A stretch of 64,000 nucleotides of DNA from CAVVUF01 sp963751425 (GTDB lineage: Bacteria; Chloroflexota; Anaerolineae; Anaerolineales; UBA4823): positions 434,001 to 498,000 of the forward strand of contig CAVVUF010000001.1 of NCBI GenBank assembly GCA_963751425.1, given 5' to 3'. The translations under genes were made by a program, and so were the position numbers. Below are positions 55,332 to 63,937 of the stretch, piece by piece; the stretch's first letter is position 1; every line of letters begins with the position of its first letter. The notes below the pieces were generated by a model that worked only from the letters and a program-made list of their open reading frames with translations, was not told the DNA's origin and ran no database searches.

Positions 55332-57024
55332 TTACTTCTCAGGAGCACCGGCCTGGATCCAATCTTTAACCAGCACCAGTTCTTCCGGAGACAGTTGAGC
55401 AAAGTGAGGTTGGGTGTCAGATTGTTTCTTAATCGATTAAGCTGTTGGCTGGATCACCGGGAAAAATAACTGGACCATTTTCACTACCTTTCATCGCGGT
55501 CTGATAAGAGGTCAGGTTTAAGCCTTGAATGCCTGAGTCACCATGACATCCTCCGCAGCGCGCCGTTAATAGAGGACCGATCGCATCATTATAGGTCAGA
55601 GCACCTTCGCCTACTACAGGCACTTCTGGGGTAGGTGGGAGCTGATCCACGAGGATCTTCCTCAAAGCAGGTGCATCAAAACCGGCATATGTCCAAATAT
55701 TCCCATGACAGGCACTGTTGGAACAAAAGGAAGAATTATCGGTACCACCCGGGTTGGTGGTCGTATGACAGTTTGAACAGGAATTGTTGATTGCGTCTCT
55801 ATGTAAAGAAATCCAGTTCGGGTTGCGATGAGTGGTCGGTTCGGGTCCTCGGCTGATCTCAATGTCCGTCGTAAAATCCTGGTTATTGGCTACCACCGGG
55901 ATCGAATGACACAGGTTGCATTCCATACGGATGGCTTGCTGTTCAGAATTCAAGTGTTTACCGTCATGGCACCGGAAACAACCCGGTGCATATTTGTGTC
56001 CGATGTTATCTGGGTGCGAATTCCAATCAGATTTCTGCTCGATAAAAACTGATTGTTGGAAGATATTCTGGATGGATTCCACTGCAGCTTGTATCTTTTG
56101 TTGATTCCCCGCATAATAAGAGGGGAAGTAAACCCGGTAATAATCCCGTAAGGCGGCAATCCCCTCAAGTGCTTGCGCTTGAGAGGCATAGGTGGCTCGA
56201 AGGACCTGGACGCCTTTCAGACGAATTTCGGGGATAGACGGATCAATCGTACCATTGTCTAGCAATGTATCCATCGCATTTTCAGGCTGAGGAACCAGGT
56301 GGGTAATGCGATTGTGGCAGGTGAGACAATCCATTTCCTTCAAGTCATTTTCATTGATCGCAGACGGATCGATATTCGACTCAATATCCACGTACTCTTC
56401 ATAACTCCCGTCCTCGTTATACACACGCACGTAGGGAATTTCCTGTTCAGTTTGATCCGTTGGGTAGTATTCAACTTTCTGGATGATATGCCAATGAATG
56501 CCTTTTCCTCCCCCAGTCCGAGTAGTACCACCGCCAGTTTTGAGCACAAGATAAGTTGTGCTCGGAGAATTATCCTTGTCGTTTCCGAATTGCTTTAGCT
56601 GTACCAGACTGTCATCCGAAAACTTTTGGGGTGAGTGACACTTTTCGCAGGTCTCACGGGCCGGTCGCATGTCGTTGGCCGTAATCGGATACTCATAATT
56701 CTTAAAAACCGTATAAAAGACATGCTTTAAATCACCGGCTTTTCGAAAGACCTGGGTACCAATAAAAGCGCGTCCAATATGACAATCCACGCAGGCAATA
56801 TTAGCATGTGGGGATACTTGATAAGCGGTATATTCAGGAGGCATCGTGTGGCAAGAGGTCCCACAGAATTCCGGCGAATTCGTATATTCCCATCCATAAG
56901 CTGCACTCGTTAGGACGATCAATGTAAGAAATCCCAATAAGGCATAGGGAGCTACGCGGACGATGAATTTTGCGTCATGGGATGGAAAGAAAAATTGCTT
57001 GATCCTGCTCGTCATGCGTTTCAT
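55332..57024 (-). CDS. NapC/NirT-like membrane-anchored multiheme cytochrome with C-terminal extra heme domain, frame break near the end
   Basis: One N-terminal TM (APYALLGFLTLIVLTSAAYG) is followed by nine heme motifs: CGTSCH, with three residues between cysteines, followed by TM as in NapC/NrfH first hemes; CVDCH; CEKCH; CLTCH; CFRCH; CNLCH; CSNCH; CSNSACH with four spacing residues; and CGGCH. The last belongs to a separate cytochrome c domain (GPLLTARCGGCHGDSGIQGL). In the first frame it ends at 55429. A shift there gives KKQSDTQPHFAQLSPEELVL and the WIQAGAPEK ending seen also in the upstream cytochrome b gene. NapC-type proteins oxidise quinol; the donor role here is inferred. The start has AAGGAG 8 bases upstream. 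Confidence 0.88.
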
Positions 57025-57061
57025 ATCCTGTTCTCCTTCTTACCAATAAAGATCGTATGAA

Positions 57062-58446
57062 CTATTTTTCGGGTGCTCCTGCTTCGATCCAAGTAATCAC
57101 CTGATCTAATTCATCAAGGGTTAACTGACCTGGATGCTTACCCGCAGATTGCATTTGAACGAGGAGGCTGTTGTCCGGATCCCCAGGCACAATCGCCGGC
57201 CCACTGTTACCACCTTGCAGAGCACTTTGATATGTTTCGAGTGATAAACCACCAACCTTCGTCGCTCCATGGCAAGTATCACAGCGGTTGCGGAAGAGGG
57301 CCTGAAAATAACCATCCCAGGTATACGCACCGGCTGGTTGGTCTGGATTCGCGGTGGGAGTGGGAGTAGAAACTGGGCGAGGCGTAGGAGTAACCGGCAC
57401 ATACACTGCCGCGGTTTCACCTTGTGGTATGGTGTTTATGGCTGTCTTTTCTACCGTGAGGAATCTTATGACCCCAATTCCTAAAACAATCGTTAACACC
57501 CCAGCAAACGGGAAGAATACCCTCTGTCGCTTGCGGATTAATGACGGAGCAATGGGCTCTCTGATGACTTCAGCTTCTAACTCAGCCAGCTCGGCTGGAT
57601 GCTCATGCTCCATTTCTTCTTTCGTCATCGTACCGATAAACATGCTCTTGTTGAAATGTTTCAAATGGACATGGTAAAAATGCCATAAGATGATCGCCAA
57701 TACTGCCAGAATTGCCTCGGCGCCATGCGCAGCTTTTGCGGCAGGAATGATTTCGCCGGGGAGTAAACGCGCGGTGGTAATCGGGTTCCACATCATAAAT
57801 CCTGTCAGGCCCATGATGACCGTTCCCCACACCAGTGCCAGGTATTCTGCTTTTTCAGCATAGCTGTACCGGCCATAAAAAGCCCGTCGTTTTCGAAAAC
57901 CTAAGTTGTACAAAATATCTTGGATCACATGCTGGAAATCTTGAATAAACGGGATCATTGTCCAGGGTGTCCGCTCGACATACACCTTGTAAAGCACCTC
58001 GTTGACATGGTAAATGCTGATCACCATCATCACGGCCGCAGAAAAGTGATGGATCTGGCGTGTTCTTTCGATGCCACCTAGTCCATTTAGTATGGCTAAG
58101 CCCAAGGAAGAATCCGCAAATTTTTGTGCTAAGCCAGTTAAGCCCAATATTGAAAAAGAAACCAAGAAAATAATATGCTCAATCCGTTGGGGAATCGAAA
58201 AGCGTTGATATTTTTCCTTCTTTTCTGCACCTGAATGGACTTCGGAGACTGGCGATTCCAGGATTTTTTCTTCAGCCTGAGGGACATCCGATAGATTCTG
58301 GTCTTGAAGGATGTCAGGTTGATTTTGATCTTGAGGAACGTCCGGCAGGATTCTGATCCTCAGCGATGTCAGGCTGATTTTGATCTTGAGGAACGTCCGG
58401 GCAGATTCTGATCCTGAGGGGTTTCCGGCAGATTCTGATCAGCCAT
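57062..58446 (-). CDS. Cytochrome b with N-terminal 18-residue repeats and C-terminal monoheme c domain; two frame breaks in the repeats
   Basis: The core (from RFSIPQRIEHIIFLVSFSIL) aligns with the second cytochrome b of this locus and has the same histidine set: RIEH, QIHHFSA, IYHVNEV, and LWHFYHVHLKHFN in the last helix. This di-heme four-TM fold resembles formate dehydrogenase gamma or NapC-partner cytochromes. A fifth hydrophobic segment and a Pro/Thr linker lead to a c-type domain with RCDTCHGAT ending WIEAGAPEK. The true start appears to be ATG 58446, overlapping the previous stop; two +1 shifts in the repeats (58310-58419) hide it. The shortest open version starts at 58165 and would lose TM1 residues. 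Confidence 0.85.
58310..58419 (-). repeat. Two tandem 55-bp copies of an intended 54-bp (18-residue) repeat
   Basis: Units 58310-58364 and 58365-58419 are nearly identical. A 54-bp unit would encode an acidic Gln/Asp/Pro-rich repeat (PDVPQDQNQPDI plus six residues). Each copy carries one extra G, at a different place (CAGGATTC in one, CCGGGCAG in the other). Partial copies flank both sides. Confidence 0.75.
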
Positions 58447-59680
58447 TTTGCACCTCCTCACTTTGAGTTTGGGGAGGCGGAGTTGGAGGTAAAGATTTTT
58501 TCCGCTTCTGATATTTCATATAAAGGGAATGTCCAACATCCAGAGCGACCAAAAATCCCATACCACCGATCACAACAGGGATAAGGATTTTATAAAAAAG
58601 CTCTACATAATAAACCAGGCTGTTATTTTCTGTAGAGGGGATGTAATGGGATAACCAGGCCGAGGGGAAATTCGTGGTCGCATCGGGATGGCAAACCTTA
58701 CACCGCACCAAGAGGTTTTCCTTGATTTGGATGCCTGACACAGGATCATCGACACGCGCAATATCATGAATACCATGACAGTCATAACAAACCGCCTTAT
58801 TGACTTCAGCATCAGGAGATTGCTTCTCAAACACGCTGACCGTCGTCCCATGGAAGTCAGCTACATAAGTCGATAAAACATCCGTTGATATGCCGTACTT
58901 TCCCATCAGGGTTTTATCGGTATGACATTCGGCACAAATTTTTGGAGAATTCAAACGGAAATTTGCGGTCGTAGGATTGGCAATATTATGCACGCCATGG
59001 CAGCTGATACACGTGGGTACATCTTGATTATTCTCATCGATCAACGCAGAACCATGCACGCTGGCGGCATATTTCTGATAGATGGCATTATGACACTGTG
59101 CGCACATCTGAGGAATTAAAATATGTGAGGAGGGGAGCAGTTCTCCGGTTTCCGGATCCGTTAGCTGCTTCACCGTGTGTGCGGTATGGCAATCGACACA
59201 AACCGCCGCATTCTGGTTGCCTGACGCCAGGGCAGCTCCATGAACGCTGTCTTGGGCTTTCTCAAACTGCCCCGAATGACAGCGATAACAAGCAGGATTG
59301 AGGGATAGCGTTGCATCACGCCGGCTGGCTGCAGTCCAGGCAGGATGCGGATAATTCCCTACCAGGGTATGGCATTGTACGCAGGCGTATCCTTTTTTAC
59401 CATGGATCGAAGCGGCATGATCCGCTCCTGAAACATATAAATCAAGCACATCTCCATTCTCAAGCGTCATCGTCAGTCCGGGCTCTCCATGACACCCCAG
59501 GCAGGTCTCGTCGCTGATCGACATCTGGGGGGTGGGCTCTCCAGGGTTGGACGATTGAGGCAATGCAGCGGCATTCGCGATCTGGTTTTCGTAGCGATCT
59601 TCAACTGAGAATAACGCCAGTATGAAGAGAAAAACCAAGCTGATCAAAATTAAAGAATACAAGGCACGGCGAACAGGCAT
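58439..59680 (-). CDS. Nine-heme c-type cytochrome with C-terminal membrane anchor (module copy 2)
   Basis: This is a 413-residue protein. The N-terminal signal/anchor is ALYSLILISLVFLFILALF. Nine CxxCH motifs follow in order: CLGCH, CVQCH, CYRCH, CVDCH, CAQCH, CISCH, CAECH, CYDCH, CKVCH. A C-terminal TM (LIPVVIGGMGFLVALDVG) and a cytoplasmic Pro-rich tail end the protein. It aligns over its length with the gene at 60405-61514, with the same motif order and the SIHGSAL/SVHGSAL, CHGVHNI and CHGIHDI/CHGIHNI blocks. Its start touches the stop of the cytochrome b gene and its stop overlaps the next cytochrome b start, implying a co-translated complex. Confidence 0.92.
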   Translation of the reverse strand: MPVRRALYSLILISLVFLFILALFSVEDRYENQIANAAALPQSSNPGEPTPQMSISDETCLGCHGEPGLTMTLENGDVLDLYVSGADHAASIHGKKGYACVQCHTLVGNYPHPAWTAASRRDATLSLNPACYRCHSGQFEKAQDSVHGAALASGNQNAAVCVDCHTAHTVKQLTDPETGELLPSSHILIPQMCAQCHNAIYQKYAASVHGSALIDENNQDVPTCISCHGVHNIANPTTANFRLNSPKICAECHTDKTLMGKYGISTDVLSTYVADFHGTTVSVFEKQSPDAEVNKAVCYDCHGIHDIARVDDPVSGIQIKENLLVRCKVCHPDATTNFPSAWLSHYIPSTENNSLVYYVELFYKILIPVVIGGMGFLVALDVGHSLYMKYQKRKKSLPPTPPPQTQSEEVQNG

Positions 59681-60408
59681 TACGATTTATCTCCTGTCTC
59701 GGTTTCTTTTTGGGTTTTCACCATGATCCTTTTATATTCAAGGGCATGATATTTTTTCATTTCATCTTCATTCAGTTTCCCGGTGAAGATGCTCAGGTTC
59801 AAACGCTCTAAATGAACGTGATAAAAATGCCAAATCACCACGAAAACCATCGCCACCACAGCTTCGGTGCTATGCGCCATAAAGGCCGCAGGAATGATCC
59901 CTCCAGGCAAGAAATTCGTCACAAAGATCGGGAATAACAAAATCAAACCAGTGACCACCATGATGCCAATCCCAAAGAACAAGAACCAATAGGTAACTTT
60001 TTGTTCAAAGTTATACTTACCGTATACAGGTTTCTCTTTACTGATAAACAGTAAATACTTTACCATCTTCCAGGCATCTTTTATATCCTGCAAATTCGGG
60101 AAAATATCTCCTGGAAGCTTGCGCCTGGCTAACAAAACAATCCCTTTACCGAGATGATAAAGGACTAACAACAAAAGAAAAACAGCAGTAATATGATGGA
60201 TGGTCTGGATTGCTTTCACTCGATCTGGAGTTGATAAAATATACTGGCTCCAAGATGTGGTTCGATATTTCTGAGGCAAGCCTGTCAATAACAAGATTGA
60301 ACCACAAAATAAAAGGATCCAATGTTCCCATCTTTGAGAAAGCGAAAATCGCCGAAAAATATGTACGGCGCGCACAGGAGCTTCTTCATCACGGATCAAA
60401 CCACTCAT
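59680..60408 (-). CDS. Di-heme cytochrome b (formate dehydrogenase gamma-like; module copy 1)
   Basis: This is a 242-residue protein with four TM segments. Likely heme-b histidines are in QRWEHWILL, TIHHITAVF, LYHLGKG and IWHFYHVHLERLN. Such subunits exchange electrons between the quinone pool and a periplasmic partner, here most likely the nine-heme cytochrome encoded immediately upstream. The start at 60408 has GGAG 6 bases upstream and overlaps the previous stop (ATGA); a longer ORF upstream overlaps the nine-heme gene and is rejected. The last codon region abuts the second nine-heme gene. Confidence 0.9.
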   Translation of the reverse strand: MSGLIRDEEAPVRAVHIFRRFSLSQRWEHWILLFCGSILLLTGLPQKYRTTSWSQYILSTPDRVKAIQTIHHITAVFLLLLVLYHLGKGIVLLARRKLPGDIFPNLQDIKDAWKMVKYLLFISKEKPVYGKYNFEQKVTYWFLFFGIGIMVVTGLILLFPIFVTNFLPGGIIPAAFMAHSTEAVVAMVFVVIWHFYHVHLERLNLSIFTGKLNEDEMKKYHALEYKRIMVKTQKETETGDKS

Positions 60409-61514
60409 GCCAGGCTCCTTTTCACACGCGCAATCGTTGCGTGAAGGATTTGAAGGACAACGTAAATGATCGACCCCCATAACACCACCGGAACAAAATA
60501 GGAATAGAATAATTGGACATAATAGAGCCATGGGGTACTTGACTGGCTAATTTCATTATGCCCAACCCAGGCTCCTGTCCAATTGGGTCCAGCAGTCGGG
60601 TGGCATTTCTGACAGGTAACCAATAGATTTGCCGAATTTACGCTTGAAGTGGGATCACTGGCTGGCAGGATGTTGTGGATGCCGTGACAATCCGTGCAAA
60701 CTGCCGAATCATGCCAGATGGAAGGCCAACGCGCTTGATAAACGGATACATTGACGCCATGCCAGGACAGCTCATAAAGGTCATATACATTCGCGGGTAA
60801 GCCATACTTTGCCATTAACGCCTCATCAGCATGGCAGCCAGCACATAGTTCCGGAGTCTCTACCCGGAACTGCTGAGTGCGTGGATCCTGGATGTTGTGG
60901 ACCCCATGACAGTCGGTGCACACGGGTACATCAGGATTGTCTTCCTGAAGCAAGGCGCTGCCATGGATGCTGTGTGTATATGTGTTATAGATATCCTCAT
61001 GACATTTACCACAAGTTTCAGATACCTTCGTGCGCGGTTGAGCTGGAGATTGGACATCATGCGCACCATGACAATCTGTACAAATGGGGGCTGCCTGGTT
61101 TCCGGCCTCTGCCACCTGGTCATGGATGCTGTCTTGGGTTTTCTCGTAGATATCCGAATGACATTTCTTACAGGCTTCTACATAAGTCTGAGATAATTCT
61201 CGCAGGGAGCTGAATTCAGGCTCTGCATGAGGATAATCTTGGATGCTGGTATGACAAGCCTGGCACTCGATTCCAATTGGGCTGTGGATCGAATGCGCCA
61301 GGGTATCCGGATTGATATATAGTGAAAGGGTCTCTCCACTGGGTAGCTGCATCTCAAGCCCCGGATCATTATGGCAACCCAGACAGTAACTTTCAGTGGT
61401 TTGCGGTTTTTGACCAGCGCGTGCTGAGGAAATGATAGAAAAGCTCGCCAGGAGAACAAATCCAACCGCCAGAATAACCCAAATCAAGCCATAGGTTTTC
61501 CTAGACCGAGCCAT
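60405..61514 (-). CDS. Nine-heme c-type cytochrome with C-terminal membrane anchor (module copy 1)
   Basis: This is a 369-residue protein. The signal sequence is IWVILAVGFVLLASFSII. Nine motifs follow: CLGCH, CQACH, CKKCH, CTDCH, CGKCH, CTDCH, CAGCH, CTDCH, CQKCH. The first heme is followed by a conserved segment (DPGLEMQLPSGETLSLYI) that recurs in copy 2 (EPGLTMTLENGDVLDLYV). A C-terminal TM (FVPVVLWGSIIYVVLQIL) and a short basic tail end the protein. It overlaps the small membrane protein gene upstream (14 bases) and the cytochrome b gene downstream (4 bases). Lateral heme-wire type architecture is expected. Confidence 0.93.
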   Translation of the reverse strand: MARSRKTYGLIWVILAVGFVLLASFSIISSARAGQKPQTTESYCLGCHNDPGLEMQLPSGETLSLYINPDTLAHSIHSPIGIECQACHTSIQDYPHAEPEFSSLRELSQTYVEACKKCHSDIYEKTQDSIHDQVAEAGNQAAPICTDCHGAHDVQSPAQPRTKVSETCGKCHEDIYNTYTHSIHGSALLQEDNPDVPVCTDCHGVHNIQDPRTQQFRVETPELCAGCHADEALMAKYGLPANVYDLYELSWHGVNVSVYQARWPSIWHDSAVCTDCHGIHNILPASDPTSSVNSANLLVTCQKCHPTAGPNWTGAWVGHNEISQSSTPWLYYVQLFYSYFVPVVLWGSIIYVVLQILHATIARVKRSLA

Positions 61515-61701
61515 GCGCTAGATCTCCTTTTTCTGAGTGGTTATTTTCATTAGGTTCTTCTGGCGGCTCAGGAGGTGGTTTCGTAATAAACCCAAGCCTT
61601 CGCAGTAAATAGGAAATCCCAAATAATAGCAATACGGGTACAAGACAGCGCAATACACAAAGCAGGGGAACAATCAGCGGACTGGAAGCTGTATCATTCA
61701 T
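61501..61701 (-). CDS. Small single-TM protein of the redox operon
   Basis: This is a 66-residue protein with one TM (PLLCVLRCLVPVLLLFGISY) and a Pro/Glu-rich cytoplasmic-like tail (KPPPEPPEEPNENNHSEKGD). GGAGAG lies before ATG 61701. The stop overlaps the nine-heme gene start. No family recognised; position suggests a small structural subunit of the complex. It begins 176 bases after the NrfD-like gene, the largest gap in the run. Confidence 0.7.
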   Translation of the reverse strand: MNDTASSPLIVPLLCVLRCLVPVLLLFGISYLLRRLGFITKPPPEPPEEPNENNHSEKGDLAHGSV

Positions 61702-61877
61702 TTGCAGGCTCTCCAAACCAACTCTGGCCCTAAAAACTGGCCACTCATGTCTAAATTTGCTAATCACCACTGACGATCATCTGCTTAAAGTATAACCTAA
61801 TCTGCGAAGAATTAGAAATACATTAAGAAAGCCCCAGAACGAACCAAGCGAAACGACAAGGGCAGAAATCGACTGTC

Positions 61878-63101
61878 TCAATGTTCCTTATCATCGAACA
61901 AGGGTAAATACCTCACCCCTAAAGTGAGAAGCAGCAGGGCATATCCGATTACACCAAGCGCAACCCCCCACTCTGTCCATGCTGGAAAATACTTTCCGGG
62001 TTCAATGACCGAGGCGATGCCCGGTGAATACTGCACAGGTATCGTTAATCCCGAGACAGTTGTGTTCCAACGGTTGAAGATAATTCCCATGACCGCAGCA
62101 GCAGCGCCCAAAACCAGGTAAAGTGGTTTTTTATTGGTTTTCGGATTGAGGAAGATAAAAACAGGAACCAGGATCCCCAAAATGATCTCTCCGAACCAGA
62201 AACCAAAATTATAGGGTGTTTGCTGGTTAAGGATATATAAGGAATTGCTAACAGCAGGTGTTCGACCATAATAAGTCACTGCGGCGATATCCCATAATTT
62301 GATATAACCATAAGCCAATAAGGCAAAGCCGCTGTAACGCGCAATGGTCCATTTCACCCGGTCTGGTACCAATTTTTTCCCTTTGATCCACTCAAGCACG
62401 TAAACCACGGCCATGGTGAGGGCCGGTCCTACTGCCACAGCAGACAGGATGAACATGATGGGCATGCTGGGCTTGAACCAGATCGGCCGGGATTTTACGA
62501 CCCCATAGGTCGCACCCAGGGATGATTGATGGAGGAGTGAGATCAGTAAACCAAACAGGGCAAAAGCTGGCGCGGCTCGATGGCACACACTCGCAACTTT
62601 CCGGATCCAGGGCCAGCGGTCAAAGAATTTCCCCTCGACAATTACTGGAAAGAATTCCAGGAACATAATCGTCAGGTAGATGGTGATGCACCAGGTAATT
62701 TCCCAAAGAACCGAGTGCACATTCCAGAACACCCAGGGATGCCAAAACCGGTCTGGCCGGCCAATATCCATGACCAGGGTAAGCAATGCAGTGGTATACC
62801 CGATAAATCCCACAAGCACAGCCAATCGGATAATCGAACGGAATTGCTTGATTTTGAACACATAAACCACAGCCGATAACGTGAATGCTCCTGCTCCCAA
62901 GGCAATCGCAGATAGATCGATGGTGATCCACAATCCCCAAGGCACTATATCGCTCATATTGGTGACAACCAACCCATTCCAGAATACTACGACTGCCGAA
63001 ACAAGCCCAATCATCAAGAGGAGTCCCAAGAACAAGTACCATATTAAGATGGCAGGCTTCCACGTAAAAGGCTTTCGCTGCTCCATCGTTGTCGATGCCA
63101 T
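61878..63101 (-). CDS. NrfD/PsrC/HybB-type quinone-interacting membrane subunit
   Basis: This is a 407-residue protein with about nine or ten TM helices. It matches the NrfD family and is closest in layout to HybB-like subunits: MSDIVPWGLWITIDLSAIAL near residue 50, LTLVMDIGRPDRFW, FWNVHSVLWEITWCITIY, HQSSLGATYGVVKSRPIWF, and a C-terminal TM pair. Such subunits bind quinone or quinol but carry no cofactor and pass electrons to or from an Fe-S partner. That partner is the ferredoxin gene 2 bases upstream. This pair with multiheme cytochromes recalls alternative complex III and Qrc architecture, but no molybdopterin-like subunit is visible within the window. Confidence 0.93.
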   Translation of the reverse strand: MASTTMEQRKPFTWKPAILIWYLFLGLLLMIGLVSAVVVFWNGLVVTNMSDIVPWGLWITIDLSAIALGAGAFTLSAVVYVFKIKQFRSIIRLAVLVGFIGYTTALLTLVMDIGRPDRFWHPWVFWNVHSVLWEITWCITIYLTIMFLEFFPVIVEGKFFDRWPWIRKVASVCHRAAPAFALFGLLISLLHQSSLGATYGVVKSRPIWFKPSMPIMFILSAVAVGPALTMAVVYVLEWIKGKKLVPDRVKWTIARYSGFALLAYGYIKLWDIAAVTYYGRTPAVSNSLYILNQQTPYNFGFWFGEIILGILVPVFIFLNPKTNKKPLYLVLGAAAAVMGIIFNRWNTTVSGLTIPVQYSPGIASVIEPGKYFPAWTEWGVALGVIGYALLLLTLGVRYLPLFDDKEH

Positions 63102-63103
63102 GG

Positions 63104-63937
63104 TTACAACCCCTCCTTCGGCGGGATATAGTAAACACTCGGATTGGTGCCTAATTCTTCCCGCAGACGAATGGTCGGATTTTCCTCAAGAACTTTAGAG
63201 ATTTGACTTTCAGGATTTTTCAGATCACCAAATACCCTTGCCCCAACCGGACAAATATTGACACAAGCTGGCGTGGCATCCAGGTCTTCACCCGGTACCA
63301 AGCCAACCTCTAAACCTTTATCGATACGCTGGATACAAAAAGTACATTTTTCTACCACTCCCCGTGGCCGGCGTTCTACCTCCGGAATACCCCAGGTGGG
63401 CACATAGGGATTCTCACCCGAGCGTGCTTTCCAGTTAAATCGGCGGGCGTCATAAGGACACGCCACCTCACAATACCGGCATCCAATACAGCGATCATAA
63501 TCCATCACAACCAAACCATCTTCACGGATATATGTCGCCCGAACCGGGCAAACCTCAACGCAAGGAGCTACCTGGCAATGTAAACATGGGCGGCTGAAAT
63601 AGAATGTGGAGCCGTTCGAATTGATTTCTTCACTCACCACATTCCAGGCCATGTCCTCTTGTACATCATTGGTTGCACAGCAGGCTCTCAGGCAATATTC
63701 ACAGCCTATACACTTATCCAGGCTAATGACCATCCCCCAGTGATGTTCACCGGTTGCGCCATGGCCTCCACTTGCTCCTGTTTCACCTTCGATCTGCTGC
63801 TGCTTCAGTACCGAAAAGGGTGATAGCGGTCCCGTAGTAAATACCTGAGCAGCCAATACGGATCCCACAGCCGTAGCCCCCAGCGTGAGAAAGTCTCGGC
63901 GTGTAAGCTTGACGGAAACTTTCTTTTTCTTACTCAT
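63104..63937 (-). CDS. TAT-exported four-cluster ferredoxin (HybA/DmsB-like)
   Basis: This is a 277-residue protein. The twin-arginine signal LTRRDFLTLGATAVGSV is near residues 11-27. Four clusters are indicated by CIGCEYCLRACC, CLHCQVAPCVEVCP, CIGCRYCEVACP and the CTFCIQRI/CVNICP pair. This is the electron-transfer subunit that partners NrfD-type membrane proteins on the outer face of the cytoplasmic membrane. Its start overlaps the stop of the preceding gene by 8 bases, and the NrfD gene follows by 2 bases. Confidence 0.94.
   Translation of the reverse strand: MSKKKKVSVKLTRRDFLTLGATAVGSVLAAQVFTTGPLSPFSVLKQQQIEGETGASGGHGATGEHHWGMVISLDKCIGCEYCLRACCATNDVQEDMAWNVVSEEINSNGSTFYFSRPCLHCQVAPCVEVCPVRATYIREDGLVVMDYDRCIGCRYCEVACPYDARRFNWKARSGENPYVPTWGIPEVERRPRGVVEKCTFCIQRIDKGLEVGLVPGEDLDATPACVNICPVGARVFGDLKNPESQISKVLEENPTIRLREELGTNPSVYYIPPKEGL

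Noticed and set aside
58165..58165. Translation start of the second cytochrome b at 58165
   Set aside because: Alignment with the sister cytochrome b needs residues upstream (RFSIPQRIEHII), which are in frame and connect through the repeat to ATG 58446.
61878..63937. Alternative complex III or Qrc assignment
   Set aside because: NrfD and Fe-S subunits fit, but the ActB/QrcB molybdopterin-like domain and the expected cytochrome subunit are not in the window, and the b/c modules are foreign to those complexes.
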